A stretch of 32,800 bases of DNA from the NCBI GenBank assembly GCA_964544475.1, contig CAZJBS010000031.1, forward strand, positions 1 to 32,800. The letters run 5' to 3'. The position numbers were made by a program, and so were the translations under genes. Each line of letters opens with the position of its first letter. The first letter of the stretch is position 1. The notes beneath the pieces were generated by a model. It was not told the DNA's origin. It did no database searches and worked only from the letters and a program-made list of their open reading frames with translations. The DNA comes from CAZJBS01 sp964544475 (GTDB lineage: Bacteria; CLD3; SB21). Positions 15,400 to 24,739 of the stretch are shown here, one piece after another.

Positions 15400-18078
15400 C
15401 TACCCCAACTGCTTCAGACTCGCGCTCAGCTTCTCAATCGTCTGACGGAAATTCTCGCGCTTGGCGTTTTCTTTTTCAATGACCTGCGGCGGCGCCTTGG
15501 CCACGAAGTCCTGATTGCCGAGCTTCTTGTCAATGGCTTCGATCTGTCCCCTCAGGCGGTCCACTTCCTTCTGCAAACGGGCTCGTTCGACATTGACGTC
15601 GATGATGCCGGCCAGCGGCATGTATATCTCGACACCGGATACGACGGCGCTCGCCGACATCGGCGGTTTGACCGCGTCCATGCCAACCGTCACCATCTCC
15701 GCCCTCGCCAGGTTTCGAATGTAAGCCACACTCGCGGTCAGCAGGTGGTTCACGCCGGCGTTGGGCGTCTTCAAAACGACGTCGGTCTTTTTGGCCGGAG
15801 AAATATTCATTTCCGAACGGATATTCCTGATCGCCACGATCACCAACTGAACGACCTCCATCTGACGGTCAATATCTTCACGAATCCACGACGGCTGCGT
15901 CCCGGGCCACGACTGCACCATCAGGCTCTCGCCGTCCGCCCTCGGCGTCATCTTCTGCCAGATTTCTTCCGTGATGAATGGCACGATCGGATGCATGACC
16001 TTGATGACGCCGTCCATGATGGTCAGCGCGAGGGACAGCGTTTTCGTTTTCGTGGCCGCATCGCCGTTGTAAAGCCGGTCTTTGATGAGTTCCAGATACC
16101 AATCGCAGAAGTCCGTCCAGAAAAAACGGTAAACGGAATTCATGGCATCGTGCAATTTGAATTTCTCCAGGCCATCCGTAATGCCTTCCACGGCCTGGTT
16201 CCAACGGCTGAGTATCCACACATCGGCCAGTTCCGTCAGCTCAGACGACGCGGGCAATACCGGTCTGGCGTCGGGAATCTGATCCATGTTCATCGCCAGG
16301 AAACGGAAGGCGTTCCAGACTTTGTTGGAGAAGTTGCGGCCGATTTCAAAATGACGTTCCGCCAGGTTGATGTCCTGGCCTTCGGCGCTGAGATCCACGA
16401 GCGTGAACCGCAACGCGTCGGCGGAATATTTTTCGATGATGTCCATCGGATCGATGCCGTTGCCGAGCGATTTGCTCATCTTGCGGCCTTGCTCATCCCG
16501 TACTATCCCGTTGAAATACACCGTATGGAAAGGAACTTCTCCGGTGAATTCAAGTCCCGCCATGATCATGCGGGCCACCCAGAAGAAAATAATGTCCGGG
16601 CCCGTCACGAGCAGATTGGTCGGATAGAAGTATCCAAACTCAGGGGTCTTTTCCGGCCAGCCCATCGAAGAAAATGGAACAAGCCATGACGAAAACCATG
16701 TATCCAGGACGTCTTCATCCTGATGCACATCCTCCATCTTCAGCGTCTTGTCTTCTTGTCGCAGTTTCTCGTACGCCGTTTCCTTTGATTTGGCAACGAC
16801 CATCCGCCCGTCCGGAGCGTAATAAGCGGGAATCCGGTGCCCCCACCACAGTTGCCGCGAAATGCACCAATCCCGGATATTCGTCATCCAGTATTCGTAC
16901 GTCTTGATCCATTTTTCCGGATGAATCTTTATCCGACCATCCAGAACGGCCTGCAGCGCGGGTTTGGCGAGTTCTTCCATTTTCAGAAACCATTGCTCGG
17001 AAACCAGGGGCTCGATGGGCACGTTGCCGCGTTGGGAATAGCCGACGCGGTTCACGTGGTCGTCAATCTTGACAAGAAAACCCTGTTTTTCCATTTCCTC
17101 GACCACTTTCTTGCGGGCGGCAAAACGATCGAGCTGACGGAACATTTCCGGCACCTGGTCATTCAACGACGCATTGGGATTCATGATGTTGATGAAGGCC
17201 AGGTCGTGACGCTTGCCCATCTGGAAATCGTTGGGATCGTGCGACGGAGTGACTTTGACCGCGCCCGTACCGAACTCTTTGTCGACATACGCGTCCGCGA
17301 TGATTGGAATCTCCCGGCCCACCAACGGTAACATCACGGTCTTGCCCACCAGGTGCGTATATCGCTCGTCTTCCGGATTGACGGCCACCGCCGTGTCGCC
17401 CAGCATCGTCTCCGGTCGCGTGGTGGCCACGACGACAGACTCCGTTGAGTCTTTGACCGGATAACGGAAATGCCACAATTGGCCGTTCACTTCCTTGTAT
17501 TCGACTTCTTCGTCGGAAATGGCCGATTGCGAAAACGGGCACCAATTGACAATGTAATTCCCCTTGTAGATCCATCCTTTGTCATACAGATGCACAAACA
17601 CGTCGAGAACGGCCTTCGACAGATGCTCGTCCATGGTGAACCACTCGCGGTCCCAGTCGCACGAACATCCCATTTTTTGCAATTGGCTGACGATGCGGGA
17701 GCGGTATTTGGCCTTGTGTTCCCACACGTCCGCGACAAACGCGTCACGGCCCATGTCGCGGCGGTCACGGCCTTCCTTCTTGAGTTGTTTTTCCACCACG
17801 GTCTGCGTCGCAATTCCGGCATGGTCCGTCCCCGGAGACCAGAGGGTTTCGTATCCCTGCATGCGTTTGAAACGAACGTAGATGTCCTGCACGGTGTTAT
17901 TGTAGGCATGCCCGATGTGCAGCGCCCCGGTCACATTCGGCGGCGGTATGACGATTGTAAAGGGCGGCCGTTTCTCGTTGATGCCGGCATGAAACAGTTT
18001 GCGGGAGAGCCAGTAGGCATACCAATGGTCTTCAACCAGACGGGGATCGTAGGATTTCGGCAGATGATCGAAACTCAT
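15400..18078 (-). CDS. valS: Valyl-tRNA synthetase
   Basis: This 892-residue class I aminoacyl-tRNA synthetase charges tRNA-Val in the cytoplasm. The ATP-binding HIGH motif is at residues 54-57 (PPNVTGALHIGHAYNN). The editing (CP1) domain spans about 200-350, with TTRPETMLGDTAVAVNP. KMSKS is at 533-537. The C-terminus ends in the arm coiled coil of ValRS (VNVERARLQKEVDRLRGQIE and following). An in-frame ATG at 18102 exists, but 18078 has a GGAG ribosome site five bases upstream and gives the usual N-terminus (LPKSYDPRLVEDHWY). A strong promoter lies just upstream, so it can be transcribed independently of the - strand genes before it. Confidence 0.97.
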   Translation of the reverse strand: MSFDHLPKSYDPRLVEDHWYAYWLSRKLFHAGINEKRPPFTIVIPPPNVTGALHIGHAYNNTVQDIYVRFKRMQGYETLWSPGTDHAGIATQTVVEKQLKKEGRDRRDMGRDAFVADVWEHKAKYRSRIVSQLQKMGCSCDWDREWFTMDEHLSKAVLDVFVHLYDKGWIYKGNYIVNWCPFSQSAISDEEVEYKEVNGQLWHFRYPVKDSTESVVVATTRPETMLGDTAVAVNPEDERYTHLVGKTVMLPLVGREIPIIADAYVDKEFGTGAVKVTPSHDPNDFQMGKRHDLAFINIMNPNASLNDQVPEMFRQLDRFAARKKVVEEMEKQGFLVKIDDHVNRVGYSQRGNVPIEPLVSEQWFLKMEELAKPALQAVLDGRIKIHPEKWIKTYEYWMTNIRDWCISRQLWWGHRIPAYYAPDGRMVVAKSKETAYEKLRQEDKTLKMEDVHQDEDVLDTWFSSWLVPFSSMGWPEKTPEFGYFYPTNLLVTGPDIIFFWVARMIMAGLEFTGEVPFHTVYFNGIVRDEQGRKMSKSLGNGIDPMDIIEKYSADALRFTLVDLSAEGQDINLAERHFEIGRNFSNKVWNAFRFLAMNMDQIPDARPVLPASSELTELADVWILSRWNQAVEGITDGLEKFKLHDAMNSVYRFFWTDFCDWYLELIKDRLYNGDAATKTKTLSLALTIMDGVIKVMHPIVPFITEEIWQKMTPRADGESLMVQSWPGTQPSWIREDIDRQMEVVQLVIVAIRNIRSEMNISPAKKTDVVLKTPNAGVNHLLTASVAYIRNLARAEMVTVGMDAVKPPMSASAVVSGVEIYMPLAGIIDVNVERARLQKEVDRLRGQIEAIDKKLGNQDFVAKAPPQVIEKENAKRENFRQTIEKLSASLKQLG

Positions 18079-18111
18079 TACAACTCCATGACCTTTGAAC
18101 AAATGATGCCG

Positions 18112-18140
18112 ATTATAGGGGTTTTCATACTCAATTACAA
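18112..18140 (-). promoter_or_regulatory. Sigma70-type promoter of valS
   Basis: Read on the - strand, -35 TTGTAA (18140-18135), a 17-base spacer and a perfect -10 TATAAT (18117-18112) lie 34 bases before the valS start codon. Spacing and hexamers fit the housekeeping promoter consensus. Confidence 0.75.
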
Positions 18141-18178
18141 TGTCGCGTCACCGGCGCGGCATGCCAAACGTGCGCGGG

Positions 18179-18790
18179 TCATTTCGACACATACCTGCTG
18201 TCCTTTTCGAAAAAGCGCCACAACCTGTCCGTCGCCTTCCGAATGCCGACACGACGGGCGCGTATGACCGGACCGCTCGCGCCGCCATTGGCAATCCACA
18301 TGGTTTGCCCGAGGAAATCCGCCCCGTTGAGAGCGCGGTCTATGCCCATCGCGATGCACAGTTTGCCGGGACCCGACGTCAGTCGCACCGGGTCTTTCAG
18401 GCCGCGCCGTTTCTTCATCACCTCCATGCCAAGAATCGGTTCCAGGGCTCTGATCAGACACGCCCCGGCGACGCCACGCTCTTCGCAAACCACATTGACG
18501 CAGTAGTACATGCCGTAAATAAAATACACATACGCGAAGCCGGGTTCACCGAACATCATTCGGTTTCGCTCACGAGGGCCGCCAAACGCATGCGATGCCG
18601 GGTCGTCGCCGGCCCCATAGGCTTCGACTTCGACGATACGCCCGGCCGTCAGTGTCGCGCCTTTTCGCCGAACCAGTATCTTGCCGATCAGGTCGGGCGC
18701 AACGTCGAGCACGCCTCGGCGGTAAAAGGAACGCGGCAGCCGGCGGTCCAGGTTCAGACCGTCGAAAACCAGGGGCGGGACGGATGGCAT
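18179..18790 (-). CDS. 3-methyladenine DNA glycosylase (AAG/MPG family)
   Basis: This 203-residue protein has the standard length of bacterial AAG/MPG-type glycosylases, which excise alkylated or deaminated purines in base excision repair. Recognisable segments are LPRSFYRR and APDLIGKILVRR at the start, the catalytic Glu in GRIVEVEAYGAGDDPASHAF, GFAYVYFIYGMYYCVNVV with the DNA-intercalating and base-flipping Tyr region, ACLIRALEP and the closing LTSGPGKLCIAMGI. The start at 18790 lies 12 bases beyond the stop of the upstream gene, suggesting cotranscription. No Shine-Dalgarno sequence is evident, so translation may be coupled. Confidence 0.92.
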   Translation of the reverse strand: MPSVPPLVFDGLNLDRRLPRSFYRRGVLDVAPDLIGKILVRRKGATLTAGRIVEVEAYGAGDDPASHAFGGPRERNRMMFGEPGFAYVYFIYGMYYCVNVVCEERGVAGACLIRALEPILGMEVMKKRRGLKDPVRLTSGPGKLCIAMGIDRALNGADFLGQTMWIANGGASGPVIRARRVGIRKATDRLWRFFEKDSRYVSK

Positions 18791-18802
18791 GGAGGGTTGG
18801 AA

Positions 18803-20599
18803 TCAGTTATGGAAATTCTCGGTGGTTTCGCTGATGAGGAAATCGATCTGGATCAGAAAACGCTCGGAAGCGCAGCCGCGCCGTTTGCAGTCGCGGCACG
18901 GAATCTTCAGTTTGCATTCGACGTCTTCCTTGTGATGGCCCTCAATCTCGGCAAACGCCTCGTACAACTCGCTCTCCACGGCTTCCGCTTTTTTGGCCGG
19001 TTCGTGATCGGCCACCAGTCGCGTCCACTTGATCCTCAACATTTCTTCGAGATCTTTGATGCGGCCCAGATACTGGCTGATGCTGGAGCGCCAGATCATC
19101 ACGGCCTTCGAGAGAGTCGCCTCGTCCACAACCTGGCTGGCCGCCGAACTCTCCTCCTCGAACTTGAACGTCTTCAAGTCGAGAATGTGACGCACGATGC
19201 CCTGGATTTCCTCCAGTTCGGTGAACATCTCCTTTTTGGTGTCCTTGTACAGCGTGTTGATGGAATTCTCAAAAAAGCCGACGGCTTTCCTCAGATACGC
19301 CTCCACCGTCGCCGCCGTGGCCGTATCCGGCGACTCGGACACATGGGCGTATTGTTGCAGAAAATTCATCGACGTCTTGAGAACCTGGACCGCCTCTTTC
19401 TGATCGTTGATGCGGGCGTAGCCCAGGGACTGAAACACCACGTCAAAGTAGGCATTGACGCTGACTTCGAGTTCTTTCATGCGCTTGTTGAGCCGGTCGG
19501 CTTCTTTCAGGCGAATCTCCTGCACCAGCATTTCGATTTTGCCGTCCGGATGTTTCTCGAGATATTTCAGAATTTCGTTCGAAATGTTCCGCGGCGTGGA
19601 TTCGTCGCCGGTCAATTCGAGAATGTCGTCCACCGAAAGTATGCCGATGGCCTTTTGCCGCACGGCCTCTTTTTCATCCATGTGACAGTACGCCAGGACG
19701 CCCAGATTGAAAAAATCCGTCGGATTTTCCGCGCAGTCGTCCAGGGCCTTCATTTTCAAATCGTCCAGCTTTTCAAGAAGCGGGGCGGAAGCGGGTCCGG
19801 CGGAGGCGTGGCCGTCATCCTCCATCAAGTGCCGGGTGTCCTGGATGCGGAGGACATGAATGGCCGACTTGCGAAGGACTTCCATGACCTGGATACCGGA
19901 CAATTCCATGTTGCTTTCACGGATTTTCATAAGGCATTCGTCCATGGCCAGCGCCTCGGCCACCAGGTCCGGCGTGGCCGCCGAAATGGCGTTCAGGGCG
20001 GCGCTCTGAATCTGCGGATCCTCGTCGGCCAGATAGGCGGTCAGCAAAAGAAACGCATCGCACCCAAGATCGGTTTTGATCAACGAAAGAATGTCCCGGG
20101 CCTTCACGATGCGCCGGCTTCGCCGTTTGAGAATACGCTGGGCCAGACGCAATATTTTGTCATCCTCGCGGTCAATGTCGCGTTCTTTGATGACATTGAT
20201 ATAGTCCATCAGCACTTTGGTCGGCAGGCTGGGATTGTTGAAAACCTTGTCCAGCACGTCGAGATCCTTTTCAAACAACAGAAAAATCGCCAGTTTCTCG
20301 ACTTCCTGATCCGATGCAAACTTCTGCCGTTCCTTCTCGCTGAAATCGGTCACGTTCACAAACCGCCCGATACGGCTCCACGTGGGATCGTTCTTGATGG
20401 CCATACGCGTAGCGACCGGCTGTTGATCGATGTTCCTGAAAACGTCGGGATCGAAGGGGAGATTCTGGCGATAGTATTTTTGAATAATCCCGGACAGAAA
20501 GCCGCTCTCCGTGCGGGCCGCTTTGATGTCCGATTCGATCAGCGACTTGACCGCGGAAGCCTTTTCCAGGTTCAGATTGTCGAGAAATCCTTCTTCCAT
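18803..20599 (-). CDS. Unknown 598-residue helical protein with C-terminal Cys cluster
   Basis: I do not recognise this protein. It is almost entirely predicted-helical and charged, with no signal peptide or membrane segment, so it is probably cytoplasmic. Residues about 130-260 look like HEAT-type helical pairs (DPQIQSAALNAISAATPDLV, GIQVMEVLRKSAIHVLRI). A second such stretch at about 300-350 includes KEAVRQKAIGILSVDDILEL. Residues 365-560 are long amphipathic helices. The C-terminus has four cysteines, C562, C568, C571 and C576 (C-x5-C-x2-C-x4-C) in a basic patch, a plausible zinc or iron-sulfur site. It sits in a tight run with a YycJ/WalJ-like hydrolase (12-base gap) and the DNA glycosylase (12-base gap). 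A scaffold or DNA-linked role is possible but not shown. Confidence 0.85.
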   Translation of the reverse strand: MEEGFLDNLNLEKASAVKSLIESDIKAARTESGFLSGIIQKYYRQNLPFDPDVFRNIDQQPVATRMAIKNDPTWSRIGRFVNVTDFSEKERQKFASDQEVEKLAIFLLFEKDLDVLDKVFNNPSLPTKVLMDYINVIKERDIDREDDKILRLAQRILKRRSRRIVKARDILSLIKTDLGCDAFLLLTAYLADEDPQIQSAALNAISAATPDLVAEALAMDECLMKIRESNMELSGIQVMEVLRKSAIHVLRIQDTRHLMEDDGHASAGPASAPLLEKLDDLKMKALDDCAENPTDFFNLGVLAYCHMDEKEAVRQKAIGILSVDDILELTGDESTPRNISNEILKYLEKHPDGKIEMLVQEIRLKEADRLNKRMKELEVSVNAYFDVVFQSLGYARINDQKEAVQVLKTSMNFLQQYAHVSESPDTATAATVEAYLRKAVGFFENSINTLYKDTKKEMFTELEEIQGIVRHILDLKTFKFEEESSAASQVVDEATLSKAVMIWRSSISQYLGRIKDLEEMLRIKWTRLVADHEPAKKAEAVESELYEAFAEIEGHHKEDVECKLKIPCRDCKRRGCASERFLIQIDFLISETTENFHN

Positions 20600-20611
20600 G
20601 ACCTGCTTTCG

Positions 20612-21406
20612 TTAGAACATTGAAATAACTTCGGCCGGCCTGTCCTGGTAGGTCAGATGAACGGTGGGCCGCGGGCCGGGGCCTAACAAAGTGTCCAGGT
20701 GGCGGTCGATCGTCTGTCGCGCCGTTTCCGGTGTGTTATTCTCCTGGCTCAGGTGGGCGAGACATACGTGCCGGAGCCGATCCGACCAGACATGACTGAG
20801 GAGTTCGCAGGCTTGCTGATTGGAAAGATGTCCCGTCGGACCGGCAATCCGCCGCTTCAGAATCCACGGGTACGAACCGCGCATCAGCATGCCGGGATCG
20901 TGATTGGTTTCCAGAACGATGATTTCGCTCTCGCGAATGCCTTCAGCAACCGCCCGGGTCGTCTGGCCGAGATCCGTGACCAGACTGACCTTTCTACCCC
21001 TAAATATAAAAGAAAAGCCCACCGGGTCAACAGCATCGTGGGAAACGGGAAAAGGACGGACGTCGACGCCATCCAGAGCAAAGGGGCCGTCGAAGATACG
21101 GATGTCGGCCCGTTTGCGCACCAGCGAAGCAATCTGCAGATACGTGTTGGCATTGGTGTGGACCGTGAATGTGTATTTGCGCGCCAGCCCGCGCAGGGCG
21201 CTGATGTGATCCGAATGCTCGTGCGTGATAAAAACATGACGGATGCGGCCGGCGGATGTGCCGATCGACTCCAAGCGCGACTCAATGGCCTCGCCGGAAA
21301 GCCCCGCATCGATCAGACATTCCATGTCCCCGGCGCGCAAATAAATGCTGTTGCCACGGCTGCCGCTCGCCAGCACGCACAGACGAAAAGTCGTATCCGG
21401 TCCCAT
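20612..21406 (-). CDS. MBL-fold metallo-hydrolase, YycJ/WalJ-like
   Basis: This 264-residue protein has a metallo-beta-lactamase fold. FRLCVLASGSRGNSIYL opens the chain, as in the YycJ/WalJ family. The metal-binding THEHSDH is at residues 61-67, further ligands are in PFPVSHDAVDP and VTDLG, and LAHLSQENN near the C-terminus completes the set. Family members are small metal-dependent hydrolases, and B. subtilis YycJ/WalJ is linked to DNA processing and cell-wall/division control. The substrate here is unproven. It lies 22 bases after pyrE and 12 bases before the 598-residue gene in an apparent operon that also includes a DNA repair glycosylase. Confidence 0.87.
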   Translation of the reverse strand: MGPDTTFRLCVLASGSRGNSIYLRAGDMECLIDAGLSGEAIESRLESIGTSAGRIRHVFITHEHSDHISALRGLARKYTFTVHTNANTYLQIASLVRKRADIRIFDGPFALDGVDVRPFPVSHDAVDPVGFSFIFRGRKVSLVTDLGQTTRAVAEGIRESEIIVLETNHDPGMLMRGSYPWILKRRIAGPTGHLSNQQACELLSHVWSDRLRHVCLAHLSQENNTPETARQTIDRHLDTLLGPGPRPTVHLTYQDRPAEVISMF

Positions 21407-21428
21407 CGTCGGTGATTGCCGCGGCGGT

Positions 21429-22025
21429 CTACGAACGGTTGGCGGAAAGCGAACGGCTTCCCGGTTTCACCGCCGGCAGCCGGCCTTCGCGACACAATGG
21501 GCAATCCGCGGGATCATACGTACGAACATCCACCGACATCAGGGAAAAATGAGGTACATCAAAATGAACGGAACCGCCGCTGCGGTCGACCAGAAATCCC
21601 ACGCCGATCACGTTGGCCTGGGAGTGCCGGCAAAGCTGAACGACCTCTTTCAGAGATCCGCCGGTCGTCACCACGTCCTCGACCACCAGGACGTTTTCAT
21701 CCGGATGAATTTCGAAACCGCGCCGGAACGTCATGACGCCATCCTCGCGCTCGGCAAACACACACCGCGCGTTCAGCGTCCGGGCCACTTCATGGCCGAC
21801 GATGATTCCGCCGACCGCCGGGGCCGCCACCGCATGAATCCGGTATTCATTGAAAAACAATCCGATTTCGCAGCAAAGCAACTGGGCCCAATTCGGATGC
21901 TGCAACACCCGGGCGCATTGAAAATAATTCGGGCTGTGCGCGCCGGACGTCAGGACAAAATGGCCCTCCAGCAGCGCGCCGCTGCGTTTGAAGAGATCCA
22001 GAACTTCGTCGGTTTTCAGGGCCAT
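21429..22025 (-). CDS. pyrE: Orotate phosphoribosyltransferase
   Basis: This 198-residue enzyme makes orotidine 5'-phosphate from orotate and PRPP in de novo pyrimidine synthesis. The PRPP-binding motif VLVVEDVVTTGGS is at residues 112-124. SGAHSPNYFQCARVL near the N-terminus and VAAPAVGGIIVGHEVAR match the family. The C-terminus DCPLCREGRLPAVKPGSRS is a tail seen in one branch of bacterial PyrE. The start is five bases after the stop of the GH2-like membrane protein gene and no Shine-Dalgarno sequence is visible, so translational coupling is likely. It is the biosynthetic counterpart of the pyrimidine-degradation operon at 3611-13284, with no sign of shared control. Confidence 0.93.
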   Translation of the reverse strand: MALKTDEVLDLFKRSGALLEGHFVLTSGAHSPNYFQCARVLQHPNWAQLLCCEIGLFFNEYRIHAVAAPAVGGIIVGHEVARTLNARCVFAEREDGVMTFRRGFEIHPDENVLVVEDVVTTGGSLKEVVQLCRHSQANVIGVGFLVDRSGGSVHFDVPHFSLMSVDVRTYDPADCPLCREGRLPAVKPGSRSLSANRS

Positions 22026-22030
22026 GGAAT

Positions 22031-24739
22031 TTATTGGAAACTGTAATTCTGGCTGGCGTACATGCGCCGGATCAGCTCCAGCGTGCCATAAAAATCAAAA
22101 TAGTAGGAATAGTACAGACTCATGCTGAAAATCACCACCACCGTCAACCCGCCTACAATCCCCGCCACCTTCCACCAACTCGTATCATACATGATACGCA
22201 CAATCCGGAACCAGCGGACGAAGTGCCACAGGATCATGAAGACCGTGACAATCATGGTCGCGGACAGAAGAAAATCATAACGGAGCAGACGATGAAAGAG
22301 AATCACGAGCGGAACCAGAAACAAATAATGAGAGCCGCTCCAGAATGCGCCGATAATGGACTGCTGAATCGAAACATGGGATTGAAAAGCATACGAAAAC
22401 AACTTGATCATGGCGGCGATGACGATGTGCGCCAGCACAAACAGGCACGCGAACAAAATCACCGCGGTTTCCGGCCGCCACGCCATGTGGTCCACCCAGG
22501 CCTTGGTCGCATTCGATGCGATCACATTCGCCAGAAACTCATCGAACACCTGGTTGCGTCTCAGTTCAAACAGCACCATGGAAACCAGCATGGCAAGCGC
22601 CAGGGACGATACCACCCCGACCACCAGGGCGGCCCACAAGGCGATAACCCGGTTGTCGCGAATATCCGAATAGAAATTGTAGATCTTGGTGATGGAACGA
22701 AATACGCTGCTTTTGAACTTGTCGCTCTGCCGGTAGAAACTCACAAACAACACGACCAGAATCAGACCCACGACCGGGTACGTCTTGGGATACGTGTTCT
22801 CATAGGTGCCCATCACCACGACGTCCGTCCGGTCGTCCGTGTACAGCGCCTTGACGACGTCGTAGGCCAGACGCTCCTTGCGGTCATGCGTCACCAGTCC
22901 GGTCGTCAGTACGGTCGGGTCGCCATTGGGGTTGGCGTAGATGTGAGACCGGTTGGTCCGGAAGTCGTTGAACGACCGGATCAGCCCGCCGGTCAGTTTC
23001 CACTCCGGAATCTTTTTGTAGACGTCCGTGATAAACTTGGTTTGAAATTTCGTCGACATCGGATCGGCATAGCCGTTCTGATTGTTCGAGAATATCTGCG
23101 CGCCGTACAGGGCGAGAATGGGTTTGTGGGGGTATTGGTTCGTGACTCTCAGGACCAGCCGGCCCGCGGTGATGAGATCGTTGGTGCGAAGGTCCAGATT
23201 GATGATGTCCACGTTGTCAAGACGCATGCCCGCGCCCGCAAACAACAAATTGCAGAAAACCGGCCTTCCGTCCGCACTTCGAATGGCGTCCACCACCTGG
23301 TCGACAAACCGTTCCGCCTCCCTGACGCCCTGATCCAGTCCCGCGCCCAGACCCCACGCCAGGATACACACGTTGTGCCGGTATCGCTCCACAAACGAGC
23401 GGCCGTAGATCTTGAAATCCTCCATATACGCCTGATCGCCGATGGTCCCCGGCGTAATGATGGAAATCGGCACCTCGCAAAACGTCATCAGGCCATACCG
23501 ATTGCACAATTCCAGGAAATAAGGATGCGGCGGATGATGTTTGAAATACACCACGTTGATGCCCAGCTTCTTCATGCGCAAGACGTCGTCTTCCATGACG
23601 GCCATCGGCAGGGTGTTACCGGCGCCCGGATAGTCTTCGTAATAAATGACGCCCTTCACCGGCAGTGGACGGTTATTGACCAGGATATACTGGTCGCTGA
23701 CTTCGACGCGGCACAAGCCGATCAACGTCCGGACCTGGTCGATCAACTCCGTGCCCTCATACAACGAAATAACGACCCGGTAACGATACGGCGTATCCAG
23801 GTACCAGTACGTCGGCTTCTCGAGCGTGAACTCCGCCTCGGCGCTGGTGTAATGATCAAACTCGACGACGTTTTCATCGTTGAATTCCCGGATCTTGGGC
23901 GCCTCCCAGCTGAACCTGTATTTCTTGAACCGGTTGGAATAGACCGGCTCAGGATCCTCTTCGTTGAAAACTTCCACGACATAACGCAACCGGGTTTTCC
24001 GGCTTTCGACGGCTCCTGAATTGGTCGTGTCCCGGCGCTGGTACCCAAATCCGTAATTGCGGATGTGCAAATTGACCTTGAATTCGCAGCGCTTCAGGTC
24101 CGGCGACACGGTGTAATCCAGGCGATAATTTTCCACAGCCACGACGGGAACGGCCACCAGGAAAATTTCCCGGAAAATTCCTCCATAGAATGCCGGTTGC
24201 AGGATGCTCGACCGTTTCGGAATGGTCGTCTTCACATCCAATTCGCTGTCCACGATGATCTCGATGGTGTTGGGTTCGTCGATCTTGATCAGGTCTTCGT
24301 TGAGATCATAACGGAATGGCAGGTAACCCCCGTTTTGATTTCCGATAAATACGCCGTTGATGCGGATGTCGGCTTTGTAGTTGATCCCCATGGCTACCAA
24401 CTGGAAATGCCGTCCACGGAATTCCGGACCGGCCGTGAACGTCCTTCGGTAGATCACGCGGCCCCGGTAGTCGTAATTGCTCGGCACTTTGGCCGTACGC
24501 GTCTTACCGTCGATTATGACCTGCCAGTCGCCGGCCAGATCGATCAGAAGACGCTGATCGGACAACATCAGATAATTGGGAAGGACCTGCTCGTCGTATC
24601 CGTTGGTCTCGCCATAGAATCGGATCGGGTCCTGGGCCATGGCCGTCACCGCGGCCCACAGGAAGACCACGCCGGTTAGGAACAAGGCCCTGACCGGGGC
24701 GGCCGGGTCTAGATGATTTTTTTGCCGAATAGACTGCAT
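22031..24739 (-). CDS. Secreted GH2-fold pseudoenzyme with C-terminal six-TM domain
   Basis: This 902-residue protein starts with a signal peptide (ALFLTGVVFLWAAVTAMAQ, about 18-36). A GH2 (beta-galactosidase/glucuronidase) layout follows: a jelly-roll sugar-binding domain (DLAGDWQVIIDG, RRTFTAGPEFRGRHFQLV) at about 60-195, a beta-sandwich at about 200-335 and a TIM barrel at about 340-620. The acid/base motif, normally W-x-L-G-N-E, reads WGLGAG at 462-467, and the nucleophile strand, normally ending E-Y-G, reads ILALYGA at 541-547. Both catalytic Glu residues therefore seem absent. Six hydrophobic helices follow at about 655-669, 698-726, 757-781, 804-817, 823-846 and 858-881. It is probably a carbohydrate-sensing or envelope protein rather than an enzyme. 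The start overlaps the 3' end of the arginase gene by 31 bases. Confidence 0.8.
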   Translation of the reverse strand: MQSIRQKNHLDPAAPVRALFLTGVVFLWAAVTAMAQDPIRFYGETNGYDEQVLPNYLMLSDQRLLIDLAGDWQVIIDGKTRTAKVPSNYDYRGRVIYRRTFTAGPEFRGRHFQLVAMGINYKADIRINGVFIGNQNGGYLPFRYDLNEDLIKIDEPNTIEIIVDSELDVKTTIPKRSSILQPAFYGGIFREIFLVAVPVVAVENYRLDYTVSPDLKRCEFKVNLHIRNYGFGYQRRDTTNSGAVESRKTRLRYVVEVFNEEDPEPVYSNRFKKYRFSWEAPKIREFNDENVVEFDHYTSAEAEFTLEKPTYWYLDTPYRYRVVISLYEGTELIDQVRTLIGLCRVEVSDQYILVNNRPLPVKGVIYYEDYPGAGNTLPMAVMEDDVLRMKKLGINVVYFKHHPPHPYFLELCNRYGLMTFCEVPISIITPGTIGDQAYMEDFKIYGRSFVERYRHNVCILAWGLGAGLDQGVREAERFVDQVVDAIRSADGRPVFCNLLFAGAGMRLDNVDIINLDLRTNDLITAGRLVLRVTNQYPHKPILALYGAQIFSNNQNGYADPMSTKFQTKFITDVYKKIPEWKLTGGLIRSFNDFRTNRSHIYANPNGDPTVLTTGLVTHDRKERLAYDVVKALYTDDRTDVVVMGTYENTYPKTYPVVGLILVVLFVSFYRQSDKFKSSVFRSITKIYNFYSDIRDNRVIALWAALVVGVVSSLALAMLVSMVLFELRRNQVFDEFLANVIASNATKAWVDHMAWRPETAVILFACLFVLAHIVIAAMIKLFSYAFQSHVSIQQSIIGAFWSGSHYLFLVPLVILFHRLLRYDFLLSATMIVTVFMILWHFVRWFRIVRIMYDTSWWKVAGIVGGLTVVVIFSMSLYYSYYFDFYGTLELIRRMYASQNYSFQ

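Noticed and set aside
18140..20623. 827-codon + strand frame opposite the 598-residue gene and the glycosylase
   Set aside because: It is the antisense shadow of two real - strand genes, with low-complexity His/Arg/Phe-rich translation and no family signature. The same holds for 22034-24019 +, 5183-6829 - and 9222-10613 -.
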